Shown: piece by piece, positions 54,477 to 64,000 of the stretch | How positions within the stretch are numbered: position 1 is the first letter of the stretch | Layout of the letters: each line of letters begins with the position of its first letter | Source of the DNA: Entomortierella parvispora | Taxonomy: Eukaryota; Mortierellomycota; Mortierellomycetes; Mortierellales; Mortierellaceae | Direction of reading: 5' to 3' | Assembly: GCA_963573315.1 (NCBI GenBank) | Contig: OY752150.1 | Span: forward strand, 372,001-436,000 | Length of the DNA stretch: 64,000 nucleotides | Notes under the pieces: model-generated | What the model was told of the DNA's origin: nothing | Seen by the model: the letters and a program-made list of their open reading frames with translations, nothing else | Databases searched by the model: none | Position numbers and translations under genes: made by a program

Positions 54477-57298
54477 ATGGGTGCTCAGCCTTCAAAACTC
54501 AACAAGGTCCTTTCTAGATCCACTGATAGCAGCAGCAACTCCTCCTCACGCAAGTCGAGGAAGCAGCAGCACCGTCACGACCGCCTACAGCAGCAACAGC
54601 AACAACAGCAGCAGCAGCAGCAACAGCAACAAAAGCATGAATACCTTCACAAGGATCTGGTTGGCCTATCCTTGAACCCCATTTCGGCACTACCTCTCGG
54701 TACTCCTTTGGATCCCAACTCTGATGGATACTCGGACACGTTGGGAACCGATTCGCAGCTCACCAGCGACTCTCCTTTTGGCATCGTGGGAGGTGGGGAC
54801 AGCGGAACAGGAGCCCAGTCAGAGTCGGCGGTTAGCTCAAAGACCAACCTGTCTTCCTTCCTGAGCTCAATTCGCAGCAAAAGTAAGGATGGTCGTGTCG
54901 GCGATGATGTGCCACAGCTCAATGGAGACAAGGATCAACAACAACTGGATGAAGAGACCCGAAGACTGGATGATCTCAAGGAGCAGAAGCAGCAGAAAAA
55001 AATCAATCGGATTAAAGCAAAGGCCCGGAAGCAACAGGAGCGTCAGCAACAGCAAAGTTCTCCTCTCCCATACCAGAACCAAGCAGGAGCAGCGACCTGG
55101 TCCACATTCTCGCCTTTGGGTGCTTCATCACCACATTCAGCGCATTCCTCCACGATATCGTCCCCTGCAGCAAAAGCCAAAAGCGCTACAGGTTTCTTCT
55201 CCTCGACGAACGGCTCAAGGATGGATCCCGATCTGCCTGCTGCACCACCATTGAAATTCACGTCCAGTCAATCGCCACGGCTGTTACCGGCCTCTCCCAA
55301 CCCAGGAGACCTGGCAGCGCAATCTGTGGGCCGATCTGGCTATTCGTCGCCCTTGTTCTTTTCAGCCTTGCGGTCAGGAAAGGATAAGAGTGGAGGAGGA
55401 GGAGGACAGGCCTTTGCTCTTTCCCCATCCCTTCGCCCAGTCATGGACTTGTCACCGTCATCATCATTCTCCGCAGCACCTTCTTCAGCCTCCTCAGTGT
55501 CGCTGCCAAACACACCAACCAATCGACCTCGTGCGAGCTTTATTCGAGGAAAGCCAGGTTTTGCATGGCTGGAGAAGAGACTTCCACCAGTGTCCATGGA
55601 ATTGGACGATGAAGTGGCACTAGGTGACAACAACTGGACCTATCAACAAGGCCAGTTGCTCAACGAGATGGAGGTTGAAGCGGCGAAAGGCTATGTGGAC
55701 CGGTAAGGGCTTTTATTAGAAACCTGTTTTGCATGGAATGGCTCAAGGATTTTTCGTTTTTAGTAATATTTTTCGTTTTCCTGTTCGTCAGCGTCACGGA
55801 TCAGCACTATCTCATGAAGGATGTCATGGGAGGAAACTATCATGCTGCCATTGACCTTGCTTTCAAAAGGGTCCTCGAGAATGGTTGCGGCGCAGGAGAC
55901 TGGACGCTGGTAAGATAAAAGCGTGAAACAAAAAACCACGTTTTTTTTCCCGACACGAGAAATTGTTTCAATTGAAAAACAAGAAAAAAAAGAGTGGGAG
56001 GGTCGCGAGAAATCAGGGGTTGGATTCTTGAAGTGAACATGCAAAGCATTGGACGCATCGAGGAGAAAATGGGTTGCACAACCGTCCGGTGGTCCTCTTT
56101 TCCTTCCTGTCCTTTGACAATGAGAGTTACCTAAGCCGATTGTACCCCCCATCCCATGTCATTGTCATTGCTCTCACATTCCACGTTTTTAACTTACCCG
56201 GCCGGCCTGCCTTATTTCTATCCCGTTCCTTTTCATGTACCTTTGGCTCTGTAGGACATGGCTAGTGAGATGCCTGAAACCGACTTCATCGGATGTCCCC
56301 AGATTATGTTCACAACCTCCAACGCCGAAAAGAACACGCCCATTCTCCGACCACGAGGACTATTAGGCGCGGATCAGTCCCAAATGGGATCCACTGCCCC
56401 CAGCAACAGCACCTCCAATAGTTCGTCTGCCTCAGATTCCTCGACTACACGAGGTACAGCTTCGTCATCCTCAGGAACCCTTTCAGGATCAACGATCCGA
56501 CCCAACATTCGTCCCCGGAATTGTAACTTTGTTCCGGATGTGCCTTTGAATCGACTCCCCTTCCCGAATGAGCAATTTGATTTCGTTTATCAACGACGCC
56601 AGTCCGTTGTCTTGATGTCCACGGAATGGCAGCGTACCGTGCTGGAGCTCTTCCGAGTTCTCAAACGCGGTGGATGGGTTGAAATTGTGGAACCAGATCT
56701 GTTTCTTCGTGGCGGCGGAGAACTCTGTCAACTTGCAGGAGAGTACTGTGTCGGCATCTTTGAGGCGATGGGTCGGAACCCAAAAGTAATCCATGAGATG
56801 GCTCACCTTCTCGAGAATGCTGGATTCGTAAACGTGGCCGTGAAGGTTTGGTCGATCCCTTTGGGATGGGGAGGTGTGATTGGGCAGGCCATGCTGGTAA
56901 ACCAACGTGGGTTCGTGAACGAACTGGAACCTATCTATGTCCGACAAGGTCATGGCCAGTCGGAGGAATATCGCGAGTTGACAAAGAGTATCTTTGAGGA
57001 GGCTGTGGAAAAGAAGGCGTACATCAATTACTACGCGATCATCGGTCAAAAACCAGCTTCAGCCTCGGAAAGGGTGGCGCATCAGCAGTTGCAGAAGCAG
57101 AAAGAAGAGGAGCTGCAGAGACAGCAGCAATTGGAGCAACAGCAACAGCAATTGCTTCAGCAGGAAATCTACCGGCAGCAGCAACAACAACTTTTACAAC
57201 AGCAACAGCAACAGCAACAAGTCCAGCAACAGCCAGAGGTCCTCCCAGAAACCGAAGTGCCAAACCCGCAGGAGACCTTGGCGGAGCAGCCACAGTGA
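54477..57298 (+). CDS. SAM-dependent methyltransferase with poly-Q flanks, putatively N-myristoylated
   Basis: Encodes 795 residues in three exons: 54477-55702, 55792-55909 and 56255-57298. The N-terminus MGAQPSKL fits an N-myristoylation site (Gly2, Ser6). A poly-Gln run and 330 residues of Ser/Gln/Pro-rich disordered sequence lead to a fungal class I methyltransferase domain. Its landmarks are QHYLMKDVMGGNYHAAI, motif I VLENGCGAGDWTLDMA (residues 436-451), DFIGCPQ, FVPDVPLNRLPFPNEQFDFVYQR, then WQRTVLELFRVLKRGGWVEIVEPD and LLENAGFVNV. Between motif I and the FDFVYQR strand a Ser/Thr-rich insert of about 60 residues breaks the fold. A Gln/Glu coiled coil ends the protein. It resembles the UMTA/LaeA-like fungal methyltransferases; substrate unknown. 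Myristoylation would place it at a membrane, unusual for that group. Confidence 0.85.
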
Positions 57299-58097
57299 GA
57301 ACCATCCTGACTCTGATTCTGTCTCCATCTCTCATCATTCTCCTTCCCCTTCCACCCCAATTCTTTTGGTCCGCCCCACACAAGATGTGTTTACTTGTCT
57401 CAGTCTTTCTTTATATTTATTTCTAATGTCTTTCTTTTCTTTGTATTGTCGATCTTTGCATTTACCCCCAATTGTAAATAATAATACAGGTCGGCCAGAC
57501 GGTACGGCCTGAGTAGTCAAAAATAGTGAGACGCTTTGAAGGTCTCACCATTGCTTGCCCTGAGTAATTGGTTGTTGGGCTCAGCCGATAATGTTGAAGT
57601 GCCGGTACAGTACCAAGTTTGCATTCATCTATGGATCACTCAGATGCATGCTGTGAGTTGCCACAAGCTTGCATCGACTTCTGTTCTCCGATGGTACTAG
57701 GTCGTTTGGTTCACTGTTCAGATCGGTTACCGAACTAGCTATTCTTTGTTTGTTCCATGTCGTTTCCACTCTATCAATTGAACTCGCTTTATCGTTTCTG
57801 CAGGCGATATATTTTTTTAAATGGCGATGAGGACGGAAGATCGGCACAACAGTTGAGCAGAAGCCCCAAAAATCTTCAAAGATAGGGAGAACTCGCGTCG
57901 CGTGTTTTCACATTCTTCCCAGTCACCTCCACATCTTTCCCCGATTCTTCTTGCTGGTATTTCTATCGTCGCCTATATTATCCAGACAACCTCAAGGTAC
58001 AGGGTCTTCTTGTCTTTCCATTCATTCAGCTGTCTAATTGCTGCTTGACATTTCCGCATGCTAATGACATTGGCATGGTTCTCATTGAAACATTAGG
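57299..58097. other. Intergenic region with a perfect inverted repeat
   Basis: 0.8 kb between two same-strand genes. No protein gene is recognised. It contains the GTGAGAC/GTCTCAC hairpin listed separately. Confidence 0.5.
57526..57548. repeat. 7-bp perfect inverted repeat with 9-nt loop
   Basis: GTGAGAC and GTCTCAC flank the loop GCTTTGAAG, about 230 bp beyond the methyltransferase stop codon. It is a small hairpin without a T-tract; function unknown. Confidence 0.5.
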
Positions 58098-59513
58098 ATG
58101 ACCCTGATTGCTTTTGGGTTCAACGTTTCGCCGGTAGGCGATCCTGGTTCCACAATTAGAACCGCTGCAGGGAACATGATTAAGGAAGCCCTAGAGCGAT
58201 CTTCACCAGTCCAGGTCCTATTTGCAGGCTGGGCAAGTCTTTTGCTGGGTAAAGAGCAAACCCTGGAAGATGTACTTCAATTAGGACTAGTCTTTGATTA
58301 ACTCTTTCTCTTTTCTGCTCGGTGGGCATAGAGGACAGTCAAGGGAATCGTACTATTACCGGCGATTATAGTCAATCCGAGGAAGAGTTGACCCACAAAT
58401 TGAAAGAGCTTGCCATGGTCGATCCTCTAGTAAAATGCTATGGCTGGGAGTCGCTCCAGGGCTTCCTCTTGGTCTCTGGCAAAGTCGTCGGACTAGATAA
58501 ATCAGGAGCGACATACATCTTTCTGGAGAACGTCAGGGACGTGGCTGCCTGCGGACACTCGGCTGATCACCTCACCGTGGTGATCGACAAAGACTCTGGG
58601 CATCTGTTTCAATGGACGGCGTCCGATCCCAGTATTCAGCCTCTGAAAACGTGGCTGATCGAGGACGTCAAATTTGATAGGGTATGGGCCGGAGAGGCAC
58701 ACGTCTTGGCTCTGGCCTGTAATGGCGATCTTTACAGCTGGGGCTCGGGGCGACATGGGCAACTCGGACATGGGGATCTCGCGTCCGAAACTCAACCAAA
58801 AGTGATCGAGTCGTTGCAAGGGATTCGAATAACGAGCGCCGCATGTGGATCTTCTTTCAGCCTCGCTTTATCTGGTGAGTAAGGATGCATTCGAGCACTC
58901 CTCGTATTCATTCGCCACCAATTTTAACATTCTTTGTTCACCTTGCTTGTTGTTTGGCACATGCGCTTTTTTAATTTATGGTTTTTACTGCAGAGACGGG
59001 GGACGTTTACTCGTTTGGCCTCAATGACCACGGACAGCTTGGAATTGGTGCGGAAGATGTGGGTAAAAGAAACACAGCCTTTACCCAACTGATCGAAATT
59101 CCAGCTATCGGGAAAGAGAGCGAGGACGAGGACGACGTCAACATTGTCAAAATCGCGTGCGGTAGCGCTCATTCTGTGATCATAGATGGTAAGCCATCGT
59201 CTTGCGCCCTCTTTCGTGAAGCGATGTGTCGTATCTTTGTGTCGTGTCTTTGGTTCTTATAAATTGACGGTGCATGCTGCATCTCTCTTCTATAGACAAA
59301 GGCCATGTGTGGACCTGCGGGTGGGGCAAGTATGGACAGCTGGGACCTCAAGAGCCATTGGACAATGTCCTTTCATCCAAACACCCGAACAGCGTTCTCT
59401 CGAGCATTCCAGATCAATACAGATTTCAAAGGGTCGCCAGGATGGATGGCAGTGACGGTATCCAGGCGAACGGGCTCGTGTGTGGGTTGTGGAACACATT
59501 CCTGTGGACTTGA
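58098..59513 (+). CDS. RCC1-repeat (ATS1-like) protein
   Basis: Encodes 368 residues in four exons: 58098-58248, 58332-58874, 58994-59188 and 59296-59513. RCC1-type beta-propeller blades are clear: VWAGEAHVLALACNGDLYSW then GSGRHGQLGHGD, ITSAACGSSFSLALSETGDVYSFG then LNDHGQLGIG, VKIACGSAHSVIIDDKGHVW and TCGWGKYGQLG, plus a degenerate N-terminal part (MTLIAFGFN). The small size, with an N-terminal blade opening on the first strand and the closing GLVCGLWNT motif, recalls yeast Ats1 and human RCCD1, not the Ran exchange factor RCC1 itself. Introns cut between blades with identical phase (all phase 1), consistent with blade-wise duplication. Partner unknown; likely a protein-interaction scaffold. 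Confidence 0.88.
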
Positions 59514-60130
59514 CGAGTTGAGAGCACCAACGGTGGACCTAAAAAAAAAAAGAAACGCGTCAGCTTTGTGCGGCTCGACACCATCATCAGTCAGCGTACA
59601 GTAGTTATACATAAAAGAGCTCAACGATCCTGTTCTCTGCGATCGCATCTCTGCGTTCTATCTATTAGTAAGTAATGTATGCAGCTGCAATAAAAGGATG
59701 ACTACTTGATTGCATGCGTCGGGATCTGCCTCCTTGACGAAGAGAGAGGAGCGAGGAGAGGGCGCTCGGCGAGTTGTGGCAAACAAAGAGAGAGATAGAG
59801 AGAGTGCCAGTTGCGATTGAATCAAGTAGGCAAGCAGGGAGGCAAAGAACGAAAGAACGAAAGAACGAAAGAACGAAAGAAAGAAAGAAAGAACAGGACA
59901 AAGAGAGAGAGAGAGAGATGAGAGAGAGATGATAGACAGAGAGCGAGCGACGTAACTTTCTTTGCCATTTTCTTCCTTGCCTCGTTTTCTTTGGTTGCTC
60001 GCTCCACTCCACTCGACTTCACTCTTTCACCTTCTCTCTTTCTCCTCACTCCTCTCCTCCTCCACACCCCACACCCCACACCCCCCTCTCCCTCCCCCTC
60101 CTCTTCACAGCAAACAGCAGGACACACACC
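59514..60130. other. RCC1-like 3' flank and DSK2 promoter
   Basis: 0.6 kb with a GA-rich tract (59745-59945), the GAAAGAAC microsatellite and then a C/CT-rich leader with CACACCCC repeats (60060-60085) before DSK2. No gene is seen. Confidence 0.5.
59851..59893 (+). repeat. GAAAGAAC microsatellite
   Basis: Three exact tandem copies of the 8-bp unit GAAAGAAC followed by degenerate GAAA units. It lies in non-coding DNA upstream of DSK2. Confidence 0.75.
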
Positions 60131-63040
60131 ATGGATGATTCAGAGTCCAATGTCGCCACCCAGGCCATCGTTCTCACCATCCGCCCATCTTCCGGAGCAA
60201 CTTTTACCGTCGCCATCTCAACCGACAGCACTGTGCTCGCCCTCAAAGAAAAACTCGCCACAGCAGATTTGCCCGTGGCATCCATTCGGCTGGTCTACTC
60301 AGGAAGGGTCCTGAAGGATGAGGATCAGCTCTCTGTCTACTGTAGGTTCTCATTCACTCAGCAGCCCCTCCCTCCTCCCCTCACGCCAAAGGTTTCTACA
60401 GGAAAGAAGCAGGAAAAAGAAAAGTGTGGACCTCTCCGAAACAAAGGACCCTGTGCGTGTGATGCGTGCAGTGCGTATGCATGCCCCCTCCCCTTACTCC
60501 TCCTTGGACCCATGCGCGTGCGTGTTGCGTGTGCATGCCTCCATGCATGCCTCCATGAACAAATGGCATCAGAACAGGGTCTCGTCTTTGCCACACAATT
60601 CCAATCGACTCTTGCTCTCTTTACAGATGCAATAATGTCAGCCCTGACATGTGTGCAGGACCACCATGACTCAACTATTTCTTTTCCTTCTTCTTCGTAC
60701 AGCTATCAAGGAGGGACACACCGTGCACATGGTCAAAAGTGCCACTAATAGAGCCAACGAGCAGGCTGTCCAGACGGTTCGACCTGGCAACAAAACTACA
60801 AACACCCGAGGTCCAGGGGCTGGAGGCATGGAAGGATTTGGAGACGACTCTGTATGTTTTTTCTTCTTTTTTTTTTTTTTGCCAAGGAAACTTCTGGGAG
60901 GCACTGGCTCGGAGACTAGGTGGACGTCTGAACTCAGCTCCCAACCTGGCGGCCAACGCAGAGAAACTAGTCGATCATGGAACTATGACATGGGGACGTA
61001 CCATGTTGAAACACAAGAAAAACTATCGGAGGCGAACACAGAAAAAAAAAAATCGTGCGTGTCCACGCGGATTTTTTTTTTTTCGATCAACTTACGCACG
61101 CCATCCGCCCCACCCACCCACCGACTCATCTAGCCAGTGCAACCAACGCGGGAAGCCGAAAGGGAGGGCGGACGGAAACACTGCTTGGATTATTCACTGG
61201 CCAGGACAATGTACCCAGGACACACCAATCTAGAATGATCACACGCTGACGTTTACTTCGTTGTTTTCTTTTGACGATGTATAGGGGATGTTGAACGCTC
61301 TGCTGGACAATCCTGCGATTAGAGTAAGTCCTTGGTTGCTGTCCCCTACACTCCTGAGATACCGGGCCGAAGGAGGGTGACCTAGGTCGTAACTTCATTG
61401 ACCTATTGCTGACGGTTTTATTGTATTTTTGTTTTAATATAGGACATGATGGCCAACCCGGAGGTTGTTCGCAGGATGATGATGTCCAACCCACAGACAC
61501 GGGAGGTCATGGAAAATAACCCCGAGGTCGCTCAAATGCTGAACGATCCATCGTTTCTCCGTCAGGTACAGAGCTATAGCAGGGGCTGGATGGAGGACTT
61601 TTGGAAAGAAAGCAACGGGATCATGATCGACAGAATCTCATGTGCTCACCCTCCATTTTTTTTTTTTTTTTTTTGGGCGTTTATGAAATAGTCACTGGAC
61701 ATGGCCAGGAACCCAAAACTTATGAAGCAGGCTCTCCGAAACAATGATAGGGCGCTGTCGAACCTGGAGATGATTCCTGGAGGATTCAACCATCTCAGGA
61801 GAATGTATCATAGTGTTCAGGAACCCATGGAGGCCTCAAGAAATACACCCGAGCCTTCTACGGATGATCTCAACGAGCGATTTGCTGCACGCTTGAATGC
61901 CGATACCCGTCCTCAAGCTGGATCCATTAATAATACCGCTCTTCCCAACCCATGGGCTCGCCCTGCCAGACGTAAGTACAGTCAACAGCCAACAGAGAGG
62001 GAGAAGGCGCGCGGGTATGAGGAGTGTCGTGATACAGGCAGTCGGAGTAGGTTCGTTTTTCTAACCGATCACCTTTAAACGTATGCCTTTTTTCTGGTCC
62101 CCGTTTCCGGATAAATATAGCCACACCATCGGCATTTCCTGGTTTCCCCGGCATGGGCATGTCCGAAACGCCTGGCATGCAGGGATCAGGCGCTGCGAGG
62201 AACAGAGGCTTTAACCCATACAGTTTTGGTGCCAGCCCGTTCGGCGGCAACCCCTTCGGTGCAAACCCATTTGGAACCAACCCTTTCGCTGCCATGGAAA
62301 ACAGTCTGCCTGGAGGAACAGCGACAGCAGGACCGCCAGCAGGATCAACACCAGGATCAACAGCACCGCAAACGACAGCAGGAACAGAAGCACCATCGAC
62401 ATCACAGCCTACCACTGGTGATAGCGCCGTCTCTCAGGTTCCTCCCCACCCATTTGCTGCCATGATGGGTCAAAGGACGGGCGGTGCTGGCGGCGGGCAG
62501 GCTAGCAATCCCTTTGGATTCCCAGGGATGGGGATGGGGATGGGTGACGGGGGGTTCCCACCTATGGGTAACAACCCAGAGATGTTTCAGCAAATGATGC
62601 AGTTCAACCAGATGATGAGGCAGATGCAGCAGCATCACATTCACTCAGACCCATCAACGTCAACATCAACAGCTACACCATCATCACAACTTCCAGGCGC
62701 AGGGTTCCCAGCCTTCCCCAGCATGTATGATACCTATGATACCTAGGATTTTTCTGCATCCACGTTACAAGTTGGTTGTCAGGATTAGGATGACTAATAC
62801 TCCTTTTTTTTCTTTAGGTTTGGAGGATTCCCGCCAATTCCAGGAGCAACCCTTCCCACCACCTCAGCAACTACGACAGACACAGCAGCAGCGCCCACAC
62901 AACCCCCAGAGGTGCGGTTCGAGACACAACTGACTTCATTGCGCGACATGGGCTTTTCAGACCAGACCAAAAACCTGAGGGCCTTGCTGGCCTCTGGTGG
63001 CGATGTGAATTCGGCCATAGAGTTCTTGTTGAGAATGTAG
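60131..63040 (+). CDS. DSK2: Ubiquilin (DSK2)
   Basis: Encodes 542 residues in seven exons: 60131-60341, 60703-60851, 61285-61323, 61443-61565, 61692-61971, 62121-62724 and 62818-63040. It is a shuttle that carries ubiquitylated clients to the proteasome. An N-terminal ubiquitin-like domain ([44 protein letters not shown]) is followed by the STI1-type core ([20 protein letters not shown], then [36 protein letters not shown] and [17 protein letters not shown]). A Gly/Met/Phe/Asn-rich middle comes next, with repeats of (N/S)PFG(A/G)NPF. A C-terminal UBA domain ([20 protein letters not shown], then [17 protein letters not shown]) closes the protein. Exon 6 ends at an AT/GTATGA donor before the apparent TAG at 62743-62745; splicing there joins SM to FGGFPPIPG in frame. 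Introns 1 (361 bp) and 2 (433 bp) are long for this window. Confidence 0.94.
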
Positions 63041-63480
63041 CGAAACAAAAACACGCCGACTGACAAGAAAGAAACAAACCAAACAAACCAAAGCGTTGCA
63101 ACCTTCCCTTTTTCAAAGAGACTCAAACTGGGAGAACATCAAAGAGATGCGGCGCGTGGGATGAATTCGTAGCAAAGCGAAGCAGATACAGCCAGAAAAA
63201 AAAAACCACACCCCACCACCAACTCAATACCACTACTTCTCATTTGCCTCTCCTTGACAACACTCTTTATCTAGAGACATCTCCTCTCCTCTCCCGCTCC
63301 TCCTCTTCATCCTCGTTACCCTTTCCTACTACGACGAACAAAAACCATCAACAAAATAATAATCAATTTTTTCAATCCTTTTTTTTCCTTCCTTCAGTAA
63401 TATCATGTTCTATCATATGTTATCTGTTTTTGCTACGTGAGGCAATTGCCATCGAGGACTGCAAAAAAAGTCCGAGTCAA
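63041..63480. other. Convergent 3' region at the right end
   Basis: 440 bp between DSK2 (+) and the truncated minus-strand gene. A/T-rich and pyrimidine-rich DNA; no gene is seen. Confidence 0.5.
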
Positions 63481-64000
63481 CTACGGAGCAGTGTTTTCAA
63501 CGAGTTCATGAAGGATCTGAAGAAACTCTTGGATTTTGTCCTCGCCTTGGTCCATCAACGTCGCGAACTGAGGGGTAATAGCAACAGTTTGGAGTCGCAG
63601 GGCCGTTCGTTTCAGGGCGTCCCAGACAAGACCATGAAAGGGGTGTTCGCGGAAATGAATGTCTCCAAACCGTGGATGAGAGCATGTCTCGTAGATCATA
63701 AGCAAACAGTCTTGAAGGGATTCCTCCTCCTCTACCACCATGTTGTTGTCACTCTGTAGGTCTGCAAAAGAGCCGCCTTCTTTATCTTCTTCAAAGCCCC
63801 CAGTCGAGGACGAGGGAATAAACGCTTCAGGATCATGATCGATTTTGGATCGTTTTGAAGGCAGCCCCGGACTAGAATCACGACCATGCTTCCTTCCTTG
63901 AACCGATTCCTCTAACGCCCTGTCCGTTTGATTTCCCTGACTCGGTTGAGGGGTTCCGTTTCGATAATCCTTCAGTTCCTTCTTTCCAAGAGTCGACAAG
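63481..64000 (-). CDS. C-terminal part of an unrecognised protein (cut by right edge)
   Basis: An open frame of 172 codons ends in TAG at 63481-63483 and runs off the window, so no start is visible; the first in-window codon that could initiate is only TTG. The N-terminal part seen is polar and basic (LGKKELKDYRNG, GLPSKRSKIDHD, a possible nuclear signal) and then acidic. The last 80 residues look ordered and helical: VEEEESLQDCLLMIYETCSH, FGDIHFREHPFHGLVWDALK, then TAITPQFATLM-like and QEFLQILHELVENTAP. I do not recognise the family. The ordered end and lack of low complexity there argue for a real gene. Confidence 0.6.
   Translation of the reverse strand, partial: LSTLGKKELKDYRNGTPQPSQGNQTDRALEESVQGRKHGRDSSPGLPSKRSKIDHDPEAFIPSSSTGGFEEDKEGGSFADLQSDNNMVVEEEESLQDCLLMIYETCSHPRFGDIHFREHPFHGLVWDALKRTALRLQTVAITPQFATLMDQGEDKIQEFLQILHELVENTAP

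Noticed and set aside
60852-61284. Possible additional DSK2 exon ([20 protein letters not shown] and onwards)
   Set aside because: No acceptor gives this frame in phase with exon 2; skipping it joins two phase-0 boundaries and matches ubiquilin layout.
62743-62745. TAG apparently ending DSK2 before the UBA domain
   Set aside because: It is intronic: the GTATGA donor 19 bp before it restores frame into the UBA exon.

Overview
The window is intron-rich eukaryotic nuclear DNA from a filamentous or early-diverging fungus. I see short GT-AG introns (mostly 70-150 bp, occasionally about 430 bp), intergenic gaps usually of 0.1-2 kb, and genes tightly packed on both strands. Gene content fits Mucoromycota, most probably Mortierellomycotina: a FUS/TAF15-like RNA-binding protein, a glycine-rich-domain protein (GRDP), a ubiquilin, a hevein-domain wall protein, a complex I NDUFA9 subunit, and proteins full of CAG/CAA-encoded glutamine runs. 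The lineage call is inference from gene content and style, not from a search. I find no transposon, CRISPR array, rRNA, viral insertion or bacterial operon.

Layout. 0-6.8 kb: the 5' part of an ABCC transporter (runs off the left edge), a membrane-anchored GH9 glucanase whose reading frame is interrupted by one TAG codon, and a small GPI-type chitin-binding protein. 7-14.2 kb: a large bHLH factor, a 2-kb gene-poor stretch, a tRNA-Ser(CGA), and a Q-rich nuclear-type protein of unknown family. 14.3-18.7 kb: translation release factor eRF3 (SUP35) divergent from the splicing factor RED. 18.9-24.7 kb: a type II membrane protein with an alginate-lyase-like domain, an ANP32-like LRR/acidic protein, and a small unknown protein. 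25.1-31.1 kb: the PSO2/SNM1 nuclease, EAF7 of NuA4, and an ERp38-type protein disulfide isomerase. 31.5-38.4 kb: the FUS-like RNA-binding protein, NDUFA9 and an A20/AN1 zinc-finger protein. 39.2-43.9 kb: an HSP31/DJ-1 glyoxalase, YOP1/REEP, and LSM2, whose start codon appears to sit alone in its first exon. 44.1-53.7 kb: an OCA-type pseudophosphatase, GRDP, a low-complexity hypothetical protein, a VanZ-like membrane protein and calcipressin. 54.4-64 kb: a putatively myristoylated methyltransferase, an RCC1-repeat protein, ubiquilin DSK2 and the C-terminal exon of an unknown gene cut by the right edge.

The neighbourhood is ordinary housekeeping content with no functional cluster. Recurrent themes are RNA and translation (eRF3, RED, LSM2, FUS-like, tRNA), nuclear and chromatin functions (bHLH, EAF7, ANP32, PSO2), proteostasis and ER (PDI, YOP1, DSK2, HSP31) and cell-wall carbohydrates (GH9, hevein, lyase-like). 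I see no convincing undescribed multi-gene system. The points most worth checking are the GH9 nonsense codon, the ATG-only exon of LSM2, a 12-nt microexon in the PDI gene, the pseudophosphatase active site, the unknown conserved island in the Q-rich protein, and the unresolved gene model at 48.6-50.5 kb. All exon boundaries were derived by eye from splice consensus, reading phase and family alignment; the joined models have lengths divisible by three.
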